Shown here piece after piece: positions 15,263 to 24,469 of a stretch of 64,000 bases of DNA. The notes under the pieces were generated by a model. The model did not search any database and was not told where the DNA came from. It saw only the letters and a program-made list of their open reading frames with translations. Numbering within the stretch: position 1 is the stretch's first letter; each line of letters starts with the position of its first letter. The position numbers were made by a program, and so were the translations under genes. Source of the DNA: Runella defluvii. GTDB lineage: Bacteria > Bacteroidota > Bacteroidia > Cytophagales > Spirosomataceae. The DNA is taken from NCBI RefSeq assembly GCF_014195535.1, contig NZ_JACIBY010000001.1, forward strand, positions 623,748 to 687,747, read 5' to 3'.

Positions 15263-18200
15263 TTACTGTTTTAATAATTGTTTGCGTTTTTCGCGGCTGC
15301 TATAAATCCATTCATAAACCGTAGGAAGGATAAGCAGCGATAATAAGGTAGCCGTAATAAGCCCACCGATGACGACAATAGCCAGCGGTTTTTGAGTTTC
15401 GGAGCCAATGCCTGTTGAAATAGCGGCAGGCAATAATCCCAACGAAGCCATCAAGGCGGTCATCACAATGGGACGGAGCATCGCTTTCGAGCCGTCTTTA
15501 ATCGCCTCAATCAGCGGCATTCCTGCTTTTAGGTTTTTGTGGTAATTGTTGATAAGAATAACCCCGTTTTGGGTCGCAATCCCGAACAGGGCAATAAATC
15601 CAACCCCCGCCGAAATACTAAAGTTGACCCCTGTCAGAAGCAGCGCCGCAATCCCGCCAATGAGGGCAAAAGGCACGTTGAGGAGCACCAGAATGGAATC
15701 GAGGGCGTTGCCAAAAGAAACAAACAAGATAAAGAAAATCAAAATCAAGCTGATAGGCACCACCAAGGCCAAGCGGTTTTGGGCGCGTTGTTGGTTTTCA
15801 AATTCCCCGTTCCACTTCATTTCGTAGCCTTTGGGCAATTTTACAGCGGCGTTCACTTTCGCCTGAGCTTCGGCGATGGTGCTTCCTAAGTCGCGACCCC
15901 GTACCGAAAACTTCACGGCGATAAAACGGGCGTTGTCTTCGCGGTAGATAAAGGCAGGCCCAGCGACGTTTTCGATGTTTGCTATTTGTTTTAAAGGTAT
16001 TTTTCCGCCGTTGAGGGTAGGTACTTGGAGCTGTCCAATTTGCTCAATCGACGAACGGAACGGCTGGTCGTAGCGGAGACGCAAATCAAATTTCTTTTCA
16101 CCTTCATACACTTGGCTTACGGCCTTTCCGCCAATCGCCATTTCGATGACCGCATTGGCGTCGGCCGCATCAATGCCGTATTGCGCCATTTTATCGGGGT
16201 TGAGGGTAATGCGAAGTTCGGGTTGTCCCAAGTTACGGAACACGCCTAAATCTTCCACGCCAGGTACTTTTTTGAGGACATTGAAAACTTGCGTAATCTT
16301 TTTGTCTAATATAGTGAGGTCATCGCCCTGTACTTTTACGGCAATCGACCCTTTTACCCCCGAAACTGCCTCGGCTACGTTATCCGAAATAGGTTGTGAA
16401 AATCCGAAATCCACGCCTTTGAAGCCTGCCAATTTTGCTTGCATTTCGGCTACCAATTGGTCTTTGGTGATGTCGCGTTTCCACTCGTTGGCAGGGTACA
16501 AATCCACAAAAAACTCTTGGTTGAAAAAGCCCGTGGGGTCAGTACCGTCGTTGGGGCGACCTGTCTGGCTAATGACACCTCTTACTTCAGGAAACTGCTC
16601 AAACACCTGACGGAACTTGCGCGTAAAGTGGTAGCTGTCTTCGAGACTAATACTGAGGGGCATACTCGCCCGAACGTAAATGGAGCCTTCGTTGAGCTGG
16701 GGTAAAAACTCGGAACCTACAAAGTGGAAAGCACCGAGTGCCAAACCAAGCGCCGTAACGCCCGCTACCATGGCCCGTTTGGGATGACTCATAACGGCAT
16801 CAAGTAAAGGAGCATAGGCTTTGTTGAGTCCCGTAATGATGGGGTTATGACGCTCACGAACGTTTTTGTTGAGCAAAATACTGCTCAATACTGGCACAAA
16901 CGTAAGGGCTAACAACAACGCGCCCAACAAGGCAAAGCCAATCGTAAATGCCAACGGACTAAAGAGCTTTCCTTCGACTTTTTGGAAAGAGAAAATAGGC
17001 AATAAGGCCGTGATAATGATGAGCTTAGACGTAAAAATAGATTTTCCCATTTCTACGGCTGTTTTGAGGATTCGGCTGAGTTTAGCCCGTTTGTTGAAAC
17101 GTTCCATGCCTTCTTTTTCGGCCCAATGTGCCAGCATCACAAACAGTCCTTCGACCATGACCACTGCCCCGTCGATGATGATACCAAAGTCGATGGCGCC
17201 GATAGAAAGTAGATTGGCTGTCATGCCTTTGACCCGCATTAAGATAAAGGCAAATAGCAACGCCAACGGAATGATAAGCGCCACGGTGACTGTCGTACGC
17301 CAATCGGCCAAGAAAATCAAAAGAATCACCGTTACGAGTGTAATGCCCAACGCCACGTTTTCGCCTACCGTATGCATGGTGTGGTTGTTGAGCTCGGTAC
17401 GGTCGTAAAATACCTTGATTTTAACGTCTTGGGGCAATACTGTCGAGTTAAGATAAGCTACTTTTTCTTTGAGTTTGGGCAACACTTCGCCTGGGTTTTC
17501 ACCTTTCCGCATCAACACAATTCCCTCTACGACGTCGTCGTGAAAATCGCGACCAACGATGCCTAGCTGTGGTAAATTAGAAGGACGAACGGTACTGATG
17601 TTTGAAATCCGAACGGGAACGCCGTTGATGTTTTTGACAATGATTTTTTCGATGTCAGGAACGTCTTTCACGATGCCAATCCCGCGCACTACAAAGGCTT
17701 GCTGCCCTTCTCGCACGATGTCACCTCCTACGTTGACGTTGGCGCGTTGGAGAGCACCATACACATCAAGCGCGGTAAGGTTGTATTTGGTAAGCAAATT
17801 GGGGTTAACGCTCACTTCAAACGTACGTACGCGTCCTCCAAAACTCACGACGTCGGCTACGCCTTGAACGGCTTTGATGTTTTTCTGAATCACCCAATCT
17901 TGGATGGTTTTAAGTTCAGTCACCGATTTGGTCGGCGATGTAAGCGTGTAGCGGTAAATCTCGCCCGTAGGCCCTGCGGGAGGCTGGATTTCGGCGTTTA
18001 CACCCTCGGGAAGATCCACGTTGGAGAGCTTTTGGCTGGCTTCCATGCGGGCGCTGAAGTTGTCAACTCCGTCCTCAAAAATGATTTTGATAAACGATAA
18101 CCCAAACAAATTGACGCTACGAATGGCCGTGCGGCGGCTGATGGAGTTCATTTCGGTTTCAATCGGAATCGAAATGAAACGTTCTACTTCTTCGGCACTC

Positions 18201-18376
18201 CGACCAGGCCATTGGGAGATAATCACCACTTCGGTATTGGTGACGTCGGGGTAGGCTTCGACGGGGGTATTGTAAAAACTTACCGCCCCCGCAATCACGA
18301 CCAACAAGGTGACAAAAAAGACGATGCCCTTGTTTTTGAGTGAAAAGCCAATGATATTTTTGATGAATTTGTTCAT
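15263..18376 (-). CDS. CzcA-type heavy-metal efflux RND transporter
   Basis: A 1037-residue inner-membrane proton-driven pump, the engine of a tripartite export system. Seen: the heavy-metal RND opening (YPDVTNTEV then QWPGRSAEEVERF), twelve-helix RND layout with two large periplasmic loops, and the proton-relay motif DFGIIIDGAVVMVEG with D396, D402 and E409. That triad is the form known from CzcA (divalent cations such as Zn, Co, Cd, Ni) rather than the Cu/Ag CusA form. The second half has RDLGSTIAEAQ and the closing GLLPAAISTGIGSETQKPLA segment. It is last in a TolC-adaptor-RND operon, 3 bp after the adaptor gene. The exact metal is inferred only. Confidence 0.93.
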   Translation of the reverse strand: MNKFIKNIIGFSLKNKGIVFFVTLLVVIAGAVSFYNTPVEAYPDVTNTEVVIISQWPGRSAEEVERFISIPIETEMNSISRRTAIRSVNLFGLSFIKIIFEDGVDNFSARMEASQKLSNVDLPEGVNAEIQPPAGPTGEIYRYTLTSPTKSVTELKTIQDWVIQKNIKAVQGVADVVSFGGRVRTFEVSVNPNLLTKYNLTALDVYGALQRANVNVGGDIVREGQQAFVVRGIGIVKDVPDIEKIIVKNINGVPVRISNISTVRPSNLPQLGIVGRDFHDDVVEGIVLMRKGENPGEVLPKLKEKVAYLNSTVLPQDVKIKVFYDRTELNNHTMHTVGENVALGITLVTVILLIFLADWRTTVTVALIIPLALLFAFILMRVKGMTANLLSIGAIDFGIIIDGAVVMVEGLFVMLAHWAEKEGMERFNKRAKLSRILKTAVEMGKSIFTSKLIIITALLPIFSFQKVEGKLFSPLAFTIGFALLGALLLALTFVPVLSSILLNKNVRERHNPIITGLNKAYAPLLDAVMSHPKRAMVAGVTALGLALGAFHFVGSEFLPQLNEGSIYVRASMPLSISLEDSYHFTRKFRQVFEQFPEVRGVISQTGRPNDGTDPTGFFNQEFFVDLYPANEWKRDITKDQLVAEMQAKLAGFKGVDFGFSQPISDNVAEAVSGVKGSIAVKVQGDDLTILDKKITQVFNVLKKVPGVEDLGVFRNLGQPELRITLNPDKMAQYGIDAADANAVIEMAIGGKAVSQVYEGEKKFDLRLRYDQPFRSSIEQIGQLQVPTLNGGKIPLKQIANIENVAGPAFIYREDNARFIAVKFSVRGRDLGSTIAEAQAKVNAAVKLPKGYEMKWNGEFENQQRAQNRLALVVPISLILIFFILFVSFGNALDSILVLLNVPFALIGGIAALLLTGVNFSISAGVGFIALFGIATQNGVILINNYHKNLKAGMPLIEAIKDGSKAMLRPIVMTALMASLGLLPAAISTGIGSETQKPLAIVVIGGLITATLLSLLILPTVYEWIYSSREKRKQLLKQ

Positions 18377-18379
18377 GAC

Positions 18380-19462
18380 TTAGTCGGTTAATTCATTGAA
18401 TAACAAGAGCGCACCTTCGGTTACAACTTGGTCGCCGTCGCGGAGATTGGCTTTGATGTAGCTGTATTTGGAAGTGCTTTTAATGACTTCTACGGGGATA
18501 GATTGGTAATTTCCCTTTCCCTTGTCGAGAATGACAAAGTAGCGGTCTTCGCTAAAAATGACTGATTTGGGGTTGACGGCCAACAATTTTTCGGGTTTTT
18601 CGATGTGAAGTTTTACCGTACAAAACATGTCAGGTTTGAGCAAGCCCCCAGGGTTGGGAAGCACTACGCGCGCTTGCAATACTTTGCTATCGTTGTCGAT
18701 GACTTGGCTGATGTTGTCGATGCGGCCTTGGAACACGCGGTCGGGATACGCAAGCGTGCTGATGTTGACTTGTTGCCCTATTTTTACGGCCTGAATGTCA
18801 GACTCATAAATATTGATAAGCACCCACACATCCGAAAGGTTAGAAATCGTAAACAGGCTGTTTCCGTTGTCGGGACGAATTTGCATGTTGGGGTTAATGT
18901 TCCGCTCTACGATGTAGCCGCTTACGGGGGCGGTGACGGTAAAAATAGGCTGGCTATTGGCCGAAGTTCCGCCGTACATTTTCAACACTTGGCTCGAACG
19001 CTCCAATTCAGAAGAGGCGATTTCGAGTTGTTTGCGGGCATTGACCAAATCATTTTCTGACGAAAACTTGGTTTTATACAACTGTTCTACGTTATCGGCG
19101 TTGCGTTTGGCAATGTCGTAGTTCGATTTGGCGGTGTTATAATCCTTCACAAATTGGCTTACGTCCGCGCTTTGAAGTTTGGCCAATACTTGTCCTTTTT
19201 TGACAAAAGCCCCGAGTTCAGCGTTGACATCCAGTACATTACCACTGACCATCGGATAGACGCGGTCCACTTGTTTTTGGTCAAACGAGACTTGACCCGT
19301 AAACTGTAGTTCTTGTTCGTAATTACGAAGTTGAACCGTATCGGTGCGAAACGCCGAGCCTGTATCTTTGGTCTTGGGCTCTTCGTTTTTTTGTTCGCTT
19401 TGGCACGAGAGAAGAACGATAGCGGGTAGGCAAAGTACCCACACAAGTAACTTGGTTTTCAT
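18380..19462 (-). CDS. Efflux RND periplasmic adaptor lipoprotein
   Basis: A 360-residue membrane-fusion protein (CusB/HlyD type) bridging the RND pump to the outer-membrane channel. Seen: a lipoprotein signal peptide with lipobox LLSC (Cys20), a beta-barrel/lipoyl segment (YPMVSGNVLDVNAELGAFVK), a coiled-coil hairpin (DYNTAKSNYDIAKRNADNVE to ASSELERSSQVL), the returning lipoyl half (TVTAPVSGYIVERNINPNMQ) and the C-terminal membrane-proximal domain ending in GALLLFNELTD. It has no His/Met-rich metal-binding extension. It lies between the TolC gene (19 bp upstream) and the RND gene (3 bp downstream). Confidence 0.92.
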   Translation of the reverse strand: MKTKLLVWVLCLPAIVLLSCQSEQKNEEPKTKDTGSAFRTDTVQLRNYEQELQFTGQVSFDQKQVDRVYPMVSGNVLDVNAELGAFVKKGQVLAKLQSADVSQFVKDYNTAKSNYDIAKRNADNVEQLYKTKFSSENDLVNARKQLEIASSELERSSQVLKMYGGTSANSQPIFTVTAPVSGYIVERNINPNMQIRPDNGNSLFTISNLSDVWVLINIYESDIQAVKIGQQVNISTLAYPDRVFQGRIDNISQVIDNDSKVLQARVVLPNPGGLLKPDMFCTVKLHIEKPEKLLAVNPKSVIFSEDRYFVILDKGKGNYQSIPVEVIKSTSKYSYIKANLRDGDQVVTEGALLLFNELTD

Positions 19463-19481
19463 TGGATGGCAGAATTGAGAG

Positions 19482-20762
19482 TTAAAACACCTTCGCGTTG
19501 GTGACGTAATTAAGTTGTTGTTGGGCTTGGTACAGGCGATTGGCGCTGTCGATGAGCGTCATTTGGGCATCTTTGTAAGCCCTGATTTTATCAATAAAAC
19601 TCACCAAATCAATCACCCGACGGGTATAATCTTCGGTGGCATTTTTAGAAATATCTTGGATACTTTGGAGGTATTCGGGGGTGATTTTGGCTTGTAATTG
19701 CGTCGCTTGCGTGTATTGTTGGTAAGCATTTACGACTTCTTGCTCTACTTGAATCCCCACGGCATTGCGGCTTTGGTTGGCTTGGTCGATGCCCCAGCGT
19801 GCCGCTTGAATATTGCCTTGGTTTTTGTTCCGAATGGGTAAATCTATTAAAGCTTGGACGCCCAAATAGTGAGGGAAAGCAGCGCCTACCCGCTGGTAAT
19901 CAGCTCCCAACGTAAGATTAGGCGTGGCAAGGGCTTTTTGGTACGTAAGATTTTGGCGGTTATAGGTGATTTGTTGGTCGGCAAGTTGTAAATCGGGGCG
20001 TTGCGATAATGCTTGACTGACCAATTCGTTCAAAGGTGCGGTTGTTTTGGGGGCGTTTCCTTCATTAACGGGAATAATATACGTTGTACCGTTGATGGAT
20101 AGCAAAGTACGCAACGTTGCTTCGTCTTGGCTGATTTGGGCTTGTAAATCGGTGAGGTCGCTTTCCCAATTTTTCTGTTCCAATTCAAGACGCGTTACTT
20201 CGTAAGGGGCAATCACGCCGAGTTTTAATTGCGCCCGAAATGCTTCTAACAATGAGGCTAGCTGTTGGCCTTGTAGTTGGAGCATGGTTAGTTTTTGCTG
20301 ATTCGTAGCCAAGTTGCCAAACGACTGCGCTAACTGAAATCGAACGTTTCGCATAAGGTCTTGAAAAGCAGATTGTTGGAGCGAAATGTTGGTTTCGGCC
20401 AGTTGAACGAGTTTACTTCTGAGTTTGACCAAACTGACGATTTGTTGCACCTGAACATTGACGACACCGCCCGTTGGGTTGTACAAATCAGCATTACGAC
20501 CATAAGGAAGCAGTTTGTTGCTGTACCCGTTGTAGAGGTTGGTTTCTACAAATAAGTTGGGGTTGTACCAAAGTTTGGCTTGTTCTTTGGCAGCTTCGGC
20601 TACGTTGACGTTGTATTTTTGAGCCAACAATACAAAGTTTTTTTGGATAAACTGTTGCTCAGCTTGGGGCAAAGAAAGTCGCAACGAGTCGGATTGGGCA
20701 TGAACGGGGCGTGCGCTTAAAGTCACCATCGTGATGGCAAAAAGCAATAATACAATACGCAT
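19482..20762 (-). CDS. TolC-family outer-membrane efflux protein
   Basis: A 426-residue outer-membrane channel for the adjacent CzcA-type pump. Seen: Sec signal peptide (MRIVLLLFAITMVTL to VHAQ, about 23 residues) and two long helical hairpin repeats rich in Gln/Leu/Asn (QSFGNLATNQQKLTMLQLQG; AYQQYTQATQLQAKITPEYL), with the extended inter-helix strands (NLFVETNLYNGYS; PNLTLGADYQRVG). This is CzcC/TolC architecture without a lipobox, unlike the NodT-type protein at 55871. It is first in the operon. No TTTAA array like that of the second efflux operon is seen upstream. Confidence 0.92.
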   Translation of the reverse strand: MRIVLLLFAITMVTLSARPVHAQSDSLRLSLPQAEQQFIQKNFVLLAQKYNVNVAEAAKEQAKLWYNPNLFVETNLYNGYSNKLLPYGRNADLYNPTGGVVNVQVQQIVSLVKLRSKLVQLAETNISLQQSAFQDLMRNVRFQLAQSFGNLATNQQKLTMLQLQGQQLASLLEAFRAQLKLGVIAPYEVTRLELEQKNWESDLTDLQAQISQDEATLRTLLSINGTTYIIPVNEGNAPKTTAPLNELVSQALSQRPDLQLADQQITYNRQNLTYQKALATPNLTLGADYQRVGAAFPHYLGVQALIDLPIRNKNQGNIQAARWGIDQANQSRNAVGIQVEQEVVNAYQQYTQATQLQAKITPEYLQSIQDISKNATEDYTRRVIDLVSFIDKIRAYKDAQMTLIDSANRLYQAQQQLNYVTNAKVF

Positions 20763-20834
20763 AGCTAGATAAAATGTAAATAGAGTGTTAGTTAGGCTGT
20801 TGACTGGACTTCAAGGTTAAAGCACCGTTTTTAT

Positions 20835-20870
20835 CAACTTCTCGAAAGTTTTATTGCTTTCGAGAAGTTG
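20835..20870 (-). terminator. Hairpin after the PepSY-like gene
   Basis: A perfect 14-bp stem (20835-20848 with 20857-20870) and 8-nt loop, 13 bp past the stop of the lipoprotein gene on the - strand, followed by an A/T-rich tract. It separates that gene from the TolC gene of the first efflux operon. Confidence 0.7.
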
Positions 20871-20882
20871 GTTTTAGGGAAG

Positions 20883-21263
20883 CTATTTACTGGCAGTGAC
20901 ACGGATGACATCGGTGCTGTCGCTTTTCTTAACTTCTTCGATTTGCTCAATGTGCGCTGCCTTAAAACTCATGAGCATTTTTTTCTGATCGATTGTCAGA
21001 TTGTTTACCTTGAGGGCTTCGTCGGTTTCAATCCAATGGCCGTCTGCGCGGTAAAACAATGCCATGCCTTGCTGCTCGTTTTCGGTAAAGTAGGCAAAAT
21101 AGTAGTCTGGGTTTTCTTCCCATTCTACTTGACGGGCCTGAGGAACGTGTTGGGTCAAACTCGCACGAACATCGGCGGGAATCTGGTCTTGACTGATGCG
21201 GTGCTTACAAGCTTGGAGCCATAACATTCCGATGGCTGTAGCTAAGATGAGTAATCTCTTCAT
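20883..21263 (-). CDS. PepSY-like periplasmic lipoprotein
   Basis: The ATG at 21263 (MKRLLILATAIGMLWLQAC) gives a 126-residue lipoprotein with lipobox WLQAC; an earlier in-frame ATG adds eight unrelated residues. The mature part has the PepSY-like (BLIP-fold) layout: IPADVRASLTQHVPQARQVEW, then a strand pair YYFAYFTENEQQGMALFYRA and GHWIETDEAL, then a second helix. Such small periplasmic proteins are common in Bacteroidota, often beside metal or envelope two-component genes; function is not established. It lies between two efflux operons on the same strand but has its own operator array upstream, shared with the second pump operon, and its own hairpin downstream. Confidence 0.8.
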   Translation of the reverse strand: MKRLLILATAIGMLWLQACKHRISQDQIPADVRASLTQHVPQARQVEWEENPDYYFAYFTENEQQGMALFYRADGHWIETDEALKVNNLTIDQKKMLMSFKAAHIEQIEEVKKSDSTDVIRVTASK

Positions 21264-21289
21264 AGAATGGATGTGTTGATTTAACACTC

Positions 21290-21346
21290 CAAAAGTGCAA
21301 CAAGAGAATTAAAGCCATTTTAAAGGCGGATTAAAAGCAAGTTAAA
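21290..21346 (-). promoter_or_regulatory. TTTAA operator array and -7-like element before the PepSY-like gene
   Basis: Four copies of TTTAA (on - strand; 21309-21313, 21320-21324, 21331-21335/6, 21342-21346) are spaced exactly 11 bp apart, one helical turn, as bound by tandem OmpR/PhoB-type regulators. A -7-like CACTTTTG (21290-21297) follows. The same layout with the same spacing occurs at 26910-26966. The array overlaps the last codons of the upstream RND gene. Confidence 0.65.
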
Positions 21347-24300
21347 CCGTCTTTTTCTTCTTGGCGCGACCTTCTATCCATTGATAAAGTGGTGGAAGCA
21401 ACAGCGGGGTAAACAACAACGTGCTGGTAAGTCCTCCAATGATAACCGTTGCCAAAGGGCGCTGAACGTCCGAACCGATGCCTGTAGAGGTAGCGGCAGG
21501 AATCAATCCCACAATCGCAACAACCAAAATCGAAAGCAGTGGACGAAGCTGACGGACGGCAATTTGGAGCGTTTTTTCGTTGAGCGATTGGCCTTCTACG
21601 TCGGGAGCGCGGTTGAAGGCAGAGACCAATACAATGCCTGCCATAACCGAAATTCCAAAAATAGAAACAAAGCCTACCCCCGCCGAAACGTTGAAGTGGT
21701 AATCGCGGATGAGCAACGCAATGATACCTCCCGCCAGCGCAAACAAAATACAGGTAAATGTCACCGCTGTATGGCGTAGGTTGCCAAAAAGCATAAACAG
21801 TACCAAAAACACCAGCACAATCGTAAGCGGAATCGTTAGGAGTAATCCCTTTCCAGCACGGGCAAGGTTTTCGTATTGCCCGCCGTACACCACTTGGTAG
21901 CCTTTGGGAATGCTCAGTTCTTTGTTGATGCGTTGACTAATTTCTTGTACAAAACTTCCTTGGTCGCGGCCTCGGATGTTGGTACGTACCGTAATCATCC
22001 GTTTGCCGTTGATGCGGTAAATGTTGGTTTGGCCGTCGGTAAAGCTTACGTCGGCCAACTGCCGCATCGGAATCAATGCCCCACTTGGCGCAGGAACTTG
22101 CAGGTTTTGGATGGCTTCAATCGAATTTCTATTTTCGGGTAAATACCGTACCAAAACATCGTACCGACGGTTAGAATCATAAAGCGTGGTGACTACTTTT
22201 CCGCCAATCGCGGCTTCAATCATGGTTTCGATTTGGGTGATATTAATCCCAAAACGAGCGGCTTGCTCGCGATTAATCTGAATGGTCAACTGCGCCTGAG
22301 GGCCTTCTTGCTCAATGTTGACCGAAACCGCTCCGCTCGTTTCACGAACGATTTTAGCAATACTGTCGGCTTTGGAACGCATCAGATTGAGGTCGTTGCC
22401 CACGATAGATACCGCAAGGTCGGCGGCACTTCCCGTCACAATTTCCATTACTTGGTCAATGATGGGTTGCCCCGAGGAGAAAAAGACGCCTGGGAATTGC
22501 CGTTGAAGGTCGGTCTGAATGGTACGAATTAGCTCTTTTTTGGAAATCGAATCCGACCATTCGTGGTAATCATTCAGGGCGACCAAAATTTCCATGCGGT
22601 TGGCAGGAAAAGGGTCGGTGCCGTCGTCATTGCGACCTGCTTGCGTAATGACCGATTTAACGGGTTTGTACTTCGCGATGGTTTCGCGAATGGCAGGCAT
22701 CATCGATGTTGTTTTTTGAATATTCACTCCTGAGGGTAAAAAAGCCCGCATAAAAATGGAACCTTCGTCCAATTCGGGCAAAAATTCGGTGCCTAGTTTT
22801 CCTCCAAAAGATACCAGAAGCAATACTACTCCAATGCCCACAACCACCGATGCTTGGTATTTTTTGAGCAAAACAGTTTTTAATAACCATTCATAGCCAC
22901 GGTCTAAGGCGTCCAAAACGAAGTTATGGTGCTCTTTGATTTTGTTTTGTTGGTACGCTTTTTTGAACACAAAACTCATCAAAACGGGAATGATGGTGAG
23001 AGCACCCACCAACGACCCAATCACGGCAAACGAAAGTGTAAGTGCCATCGGAGAAAATAACTTACCTTCCACGCGGGTCATCAACAAAATGGGCATATAA
23101 GCCAAAATGATGATACCTACCGAGAAGAAAATTTCTTTGACCACTTCGCGAGCAGCCCCCAACGTAAACGTCGCAATTCCTCGGTTGCGGTCGAGTTCGG
23201 TGGCGTTTCGGTAGCGGCTCATCAAGTGCTCCACCATTACACAAGCACCGTCCACAATAATACCAAAGTCAATGGCACCGAGGGAAAGTAGATTGGCAGG
23301 AATACCTGCTATTTTCATTAAAATAAAGGCAAATAGCAACGAAAAAGGAATCATCACCGTGACCACCAGTGCCGAACGTAAGCTCCCAAGGAGAATGACA
23401 AGGATAATCATGACAATCGAAATTCCTTCAAAAAGCGTGTGTGCCACGGTTTCGAGTGAGTGGTCAATCAGGAAGCTGCGGTCATAAAGTACCCGCAAAT
23501 GCACGCCTTGGGGGAGTTCGTTGGCTTCCAATTGTTGAATTTGGTCTTTGAGCAGTCCCAGCACTTCACTTGGGTTTTCACCCCGTCGAAGCAAAATAAT
23601 CCCTTCCGTGGCGCTTGCTACGTTGCTCTTAGCGCTTGGAATGGTATAGCCCAGCACGCCAGAGGGTTGGGGTGGGGCAATTTCGACCGAGGCGACATCG
23701 CGTAAAAAAACAGGAATACCGTTATCGGCTTTCAGAACGATGTTTTGAATGTCTTCTAAGTGCTTGATGGCGCCGAGCCCGCGTACGGCAAAACCTTGCT
23801 CACCCCGTTCAACGATATTTCCGCCCGTGTTCTGATTGTTCTGTTCCACGGCTTCCATTACGTCTTGGAGCGTCAGGCTATACTTGCGAAGTTTGTCGGG
23901 AGAGGTCAGTACGTGGTATTCTTTTTTAGGGCCGCCAAAGGTCGTAATGTCAGCAATGCCAGGTACTTGCAGTAAATAGGGTACAATGACCCAGTCCTGC
24001 AAATCCCGAAGTTGCATGGGGGTGTAGGTAGGAGGTGCTTCTACGACGTAGCGATAAATTTCGCCCACGGCGGTGGTAAGCGGAGCCAGTTCGGGGGTGA
24101 CTCCTTCGGGCAAATTGACGGACGATAATCGTTCAATAACTTGTTGACGTGCAAAGTAGTCGTCGGTGCCGTCTTGGAAGGTCAACTGAACCACCGATAA
24201 CCCAAAAATGGTTCTCGACCGACGGTCAATGACGCGTGGCATGTTGTTCAGAACGCGTTCAATTGGAATCGTGACTTGCTGCTCCACTTCTTCGGCAGCG

Positions 24301-24467
24301 CGGCCATCGTATTTTGAAATGATGATGACGTTGGCATCGGCAATATCGGGATAAGCTTCGATTTTAAGCAGGGTAAAACACCAGAAGCCAATCCCCATCA
24401 AAACCGCCGCTACGGCCACGACGGCCCAGCGGTTTCGGAGCGAAAACGTAAGTAAGTTGTTGAGCAT
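21342..24467 (-). CDS. CzcA-type heavy-metal efflux RND transporter (second system)
   Basis: A 1041-residue RND pump, clearly paralogous to but distinct from the one at 15263. Seen: KIEAYPDIADANVIII and SKYDGRAAEEVEQQV at the first periplasmic entry, the proton-relay motif DFGIIVDGACVMVEH with D400, D406 and E413 (CzcA-like divalent-metal form), a pore-domain repeat, and the closing GLIPAATSTGIGSDVQRPLA. A Cys follows the second Asp and His replaces the usual Asn/Gly after Glu. It is the last gene of a TolC-adaptor-RND operon, starting 2 bp after the adaptor. Substrate metal is not determinable; two such systems suggest different metals or induction. Confidence 0.93.
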   Translation of the reverse strand: MLNNLLTFSLRNRWAVVAVAAVLMGIGFWCFTLLKIEAYPDIADANVIIISKYDGRAAEEVEQQVTIPIERVLNNMPRVIDRRSRTIFGLSVVQLTFQDGTDDYFARQQVIERLSSVNLPEGVTPELAPLTTAVGEIYRYVVEAPPTYTPMQLRDLQDWVIVPYLLQVPGIADITTFGGPKKEYHVLTSPDKLRKYSLTLQDVMEAVEQNNQNTGGNIVERGEQGFAVRGLGAIKHLEDIQNIVLKADNGIPVFLRDVASVEIAPPQPSGVLGYTIPSAKSNVASATEGIILLRRGENPSEVLGLLKDQIQQLEANELPQGVHLRVLYDRSFLIDHSLETVAHTLFEGISIVMIILVILLGSLRSALVVTVMIPFSLLFAFILMKIAGIPANLLSLGAIDFGIIVDGACVMVEHLMSRYRNATELDRNRGIATFTLGAAREVVKEIFFSVGIIILAYMPILLMTRVEGKLFSPMALTLSFAVIGSLVGALTIIPVLMSFVFKKAYQQNKIKEHHNFVLDALDRGYEWLLKTVLLKKYQASVVVGIGVVLLLVSFGGKLGTEFLPELDEGSIFMRAFLPSGVNIQKTTSMMPAIRETIAKYKPVKSVITQAGRNDDGTDPFPANRMEILVALNDYHEWSDSISKKELIRTIQTDLQRQFPGVFFSSGQPIIDQVMEIVTGSAADLAVSIVGNDLNLMRSKADSIAKIVRETSGAVSVNIEQEGPQAQLTIQINREQAARFGINITQIETMIEAAIGGKVVTTLYDSNRRYDVLVRYLPENRNSIEAIQNLQVPAPSGALIPMRQLADVSFTDGQTNIYRINGKRMITVRTNIRGRDQGSFVQEISQRINKELSIPKGYQVVYGGQYENLARAGKGLLLTIPLTIVLVFLVLFMLFGNLRHTAVTFTCILFALAGGIIALLIRDYHFNVSAGVGFVSIFGISVMAGIVLVSAFNRAPDVEGQSLNEKTLQIAVRQLRPLLSILVVAIVGLIPAATSTGIGSDVQRPLATVIIGGLTSTLLFTPLLLPPLYQWIEGRAKKKKTV

Positions 24468-24469
24468 GA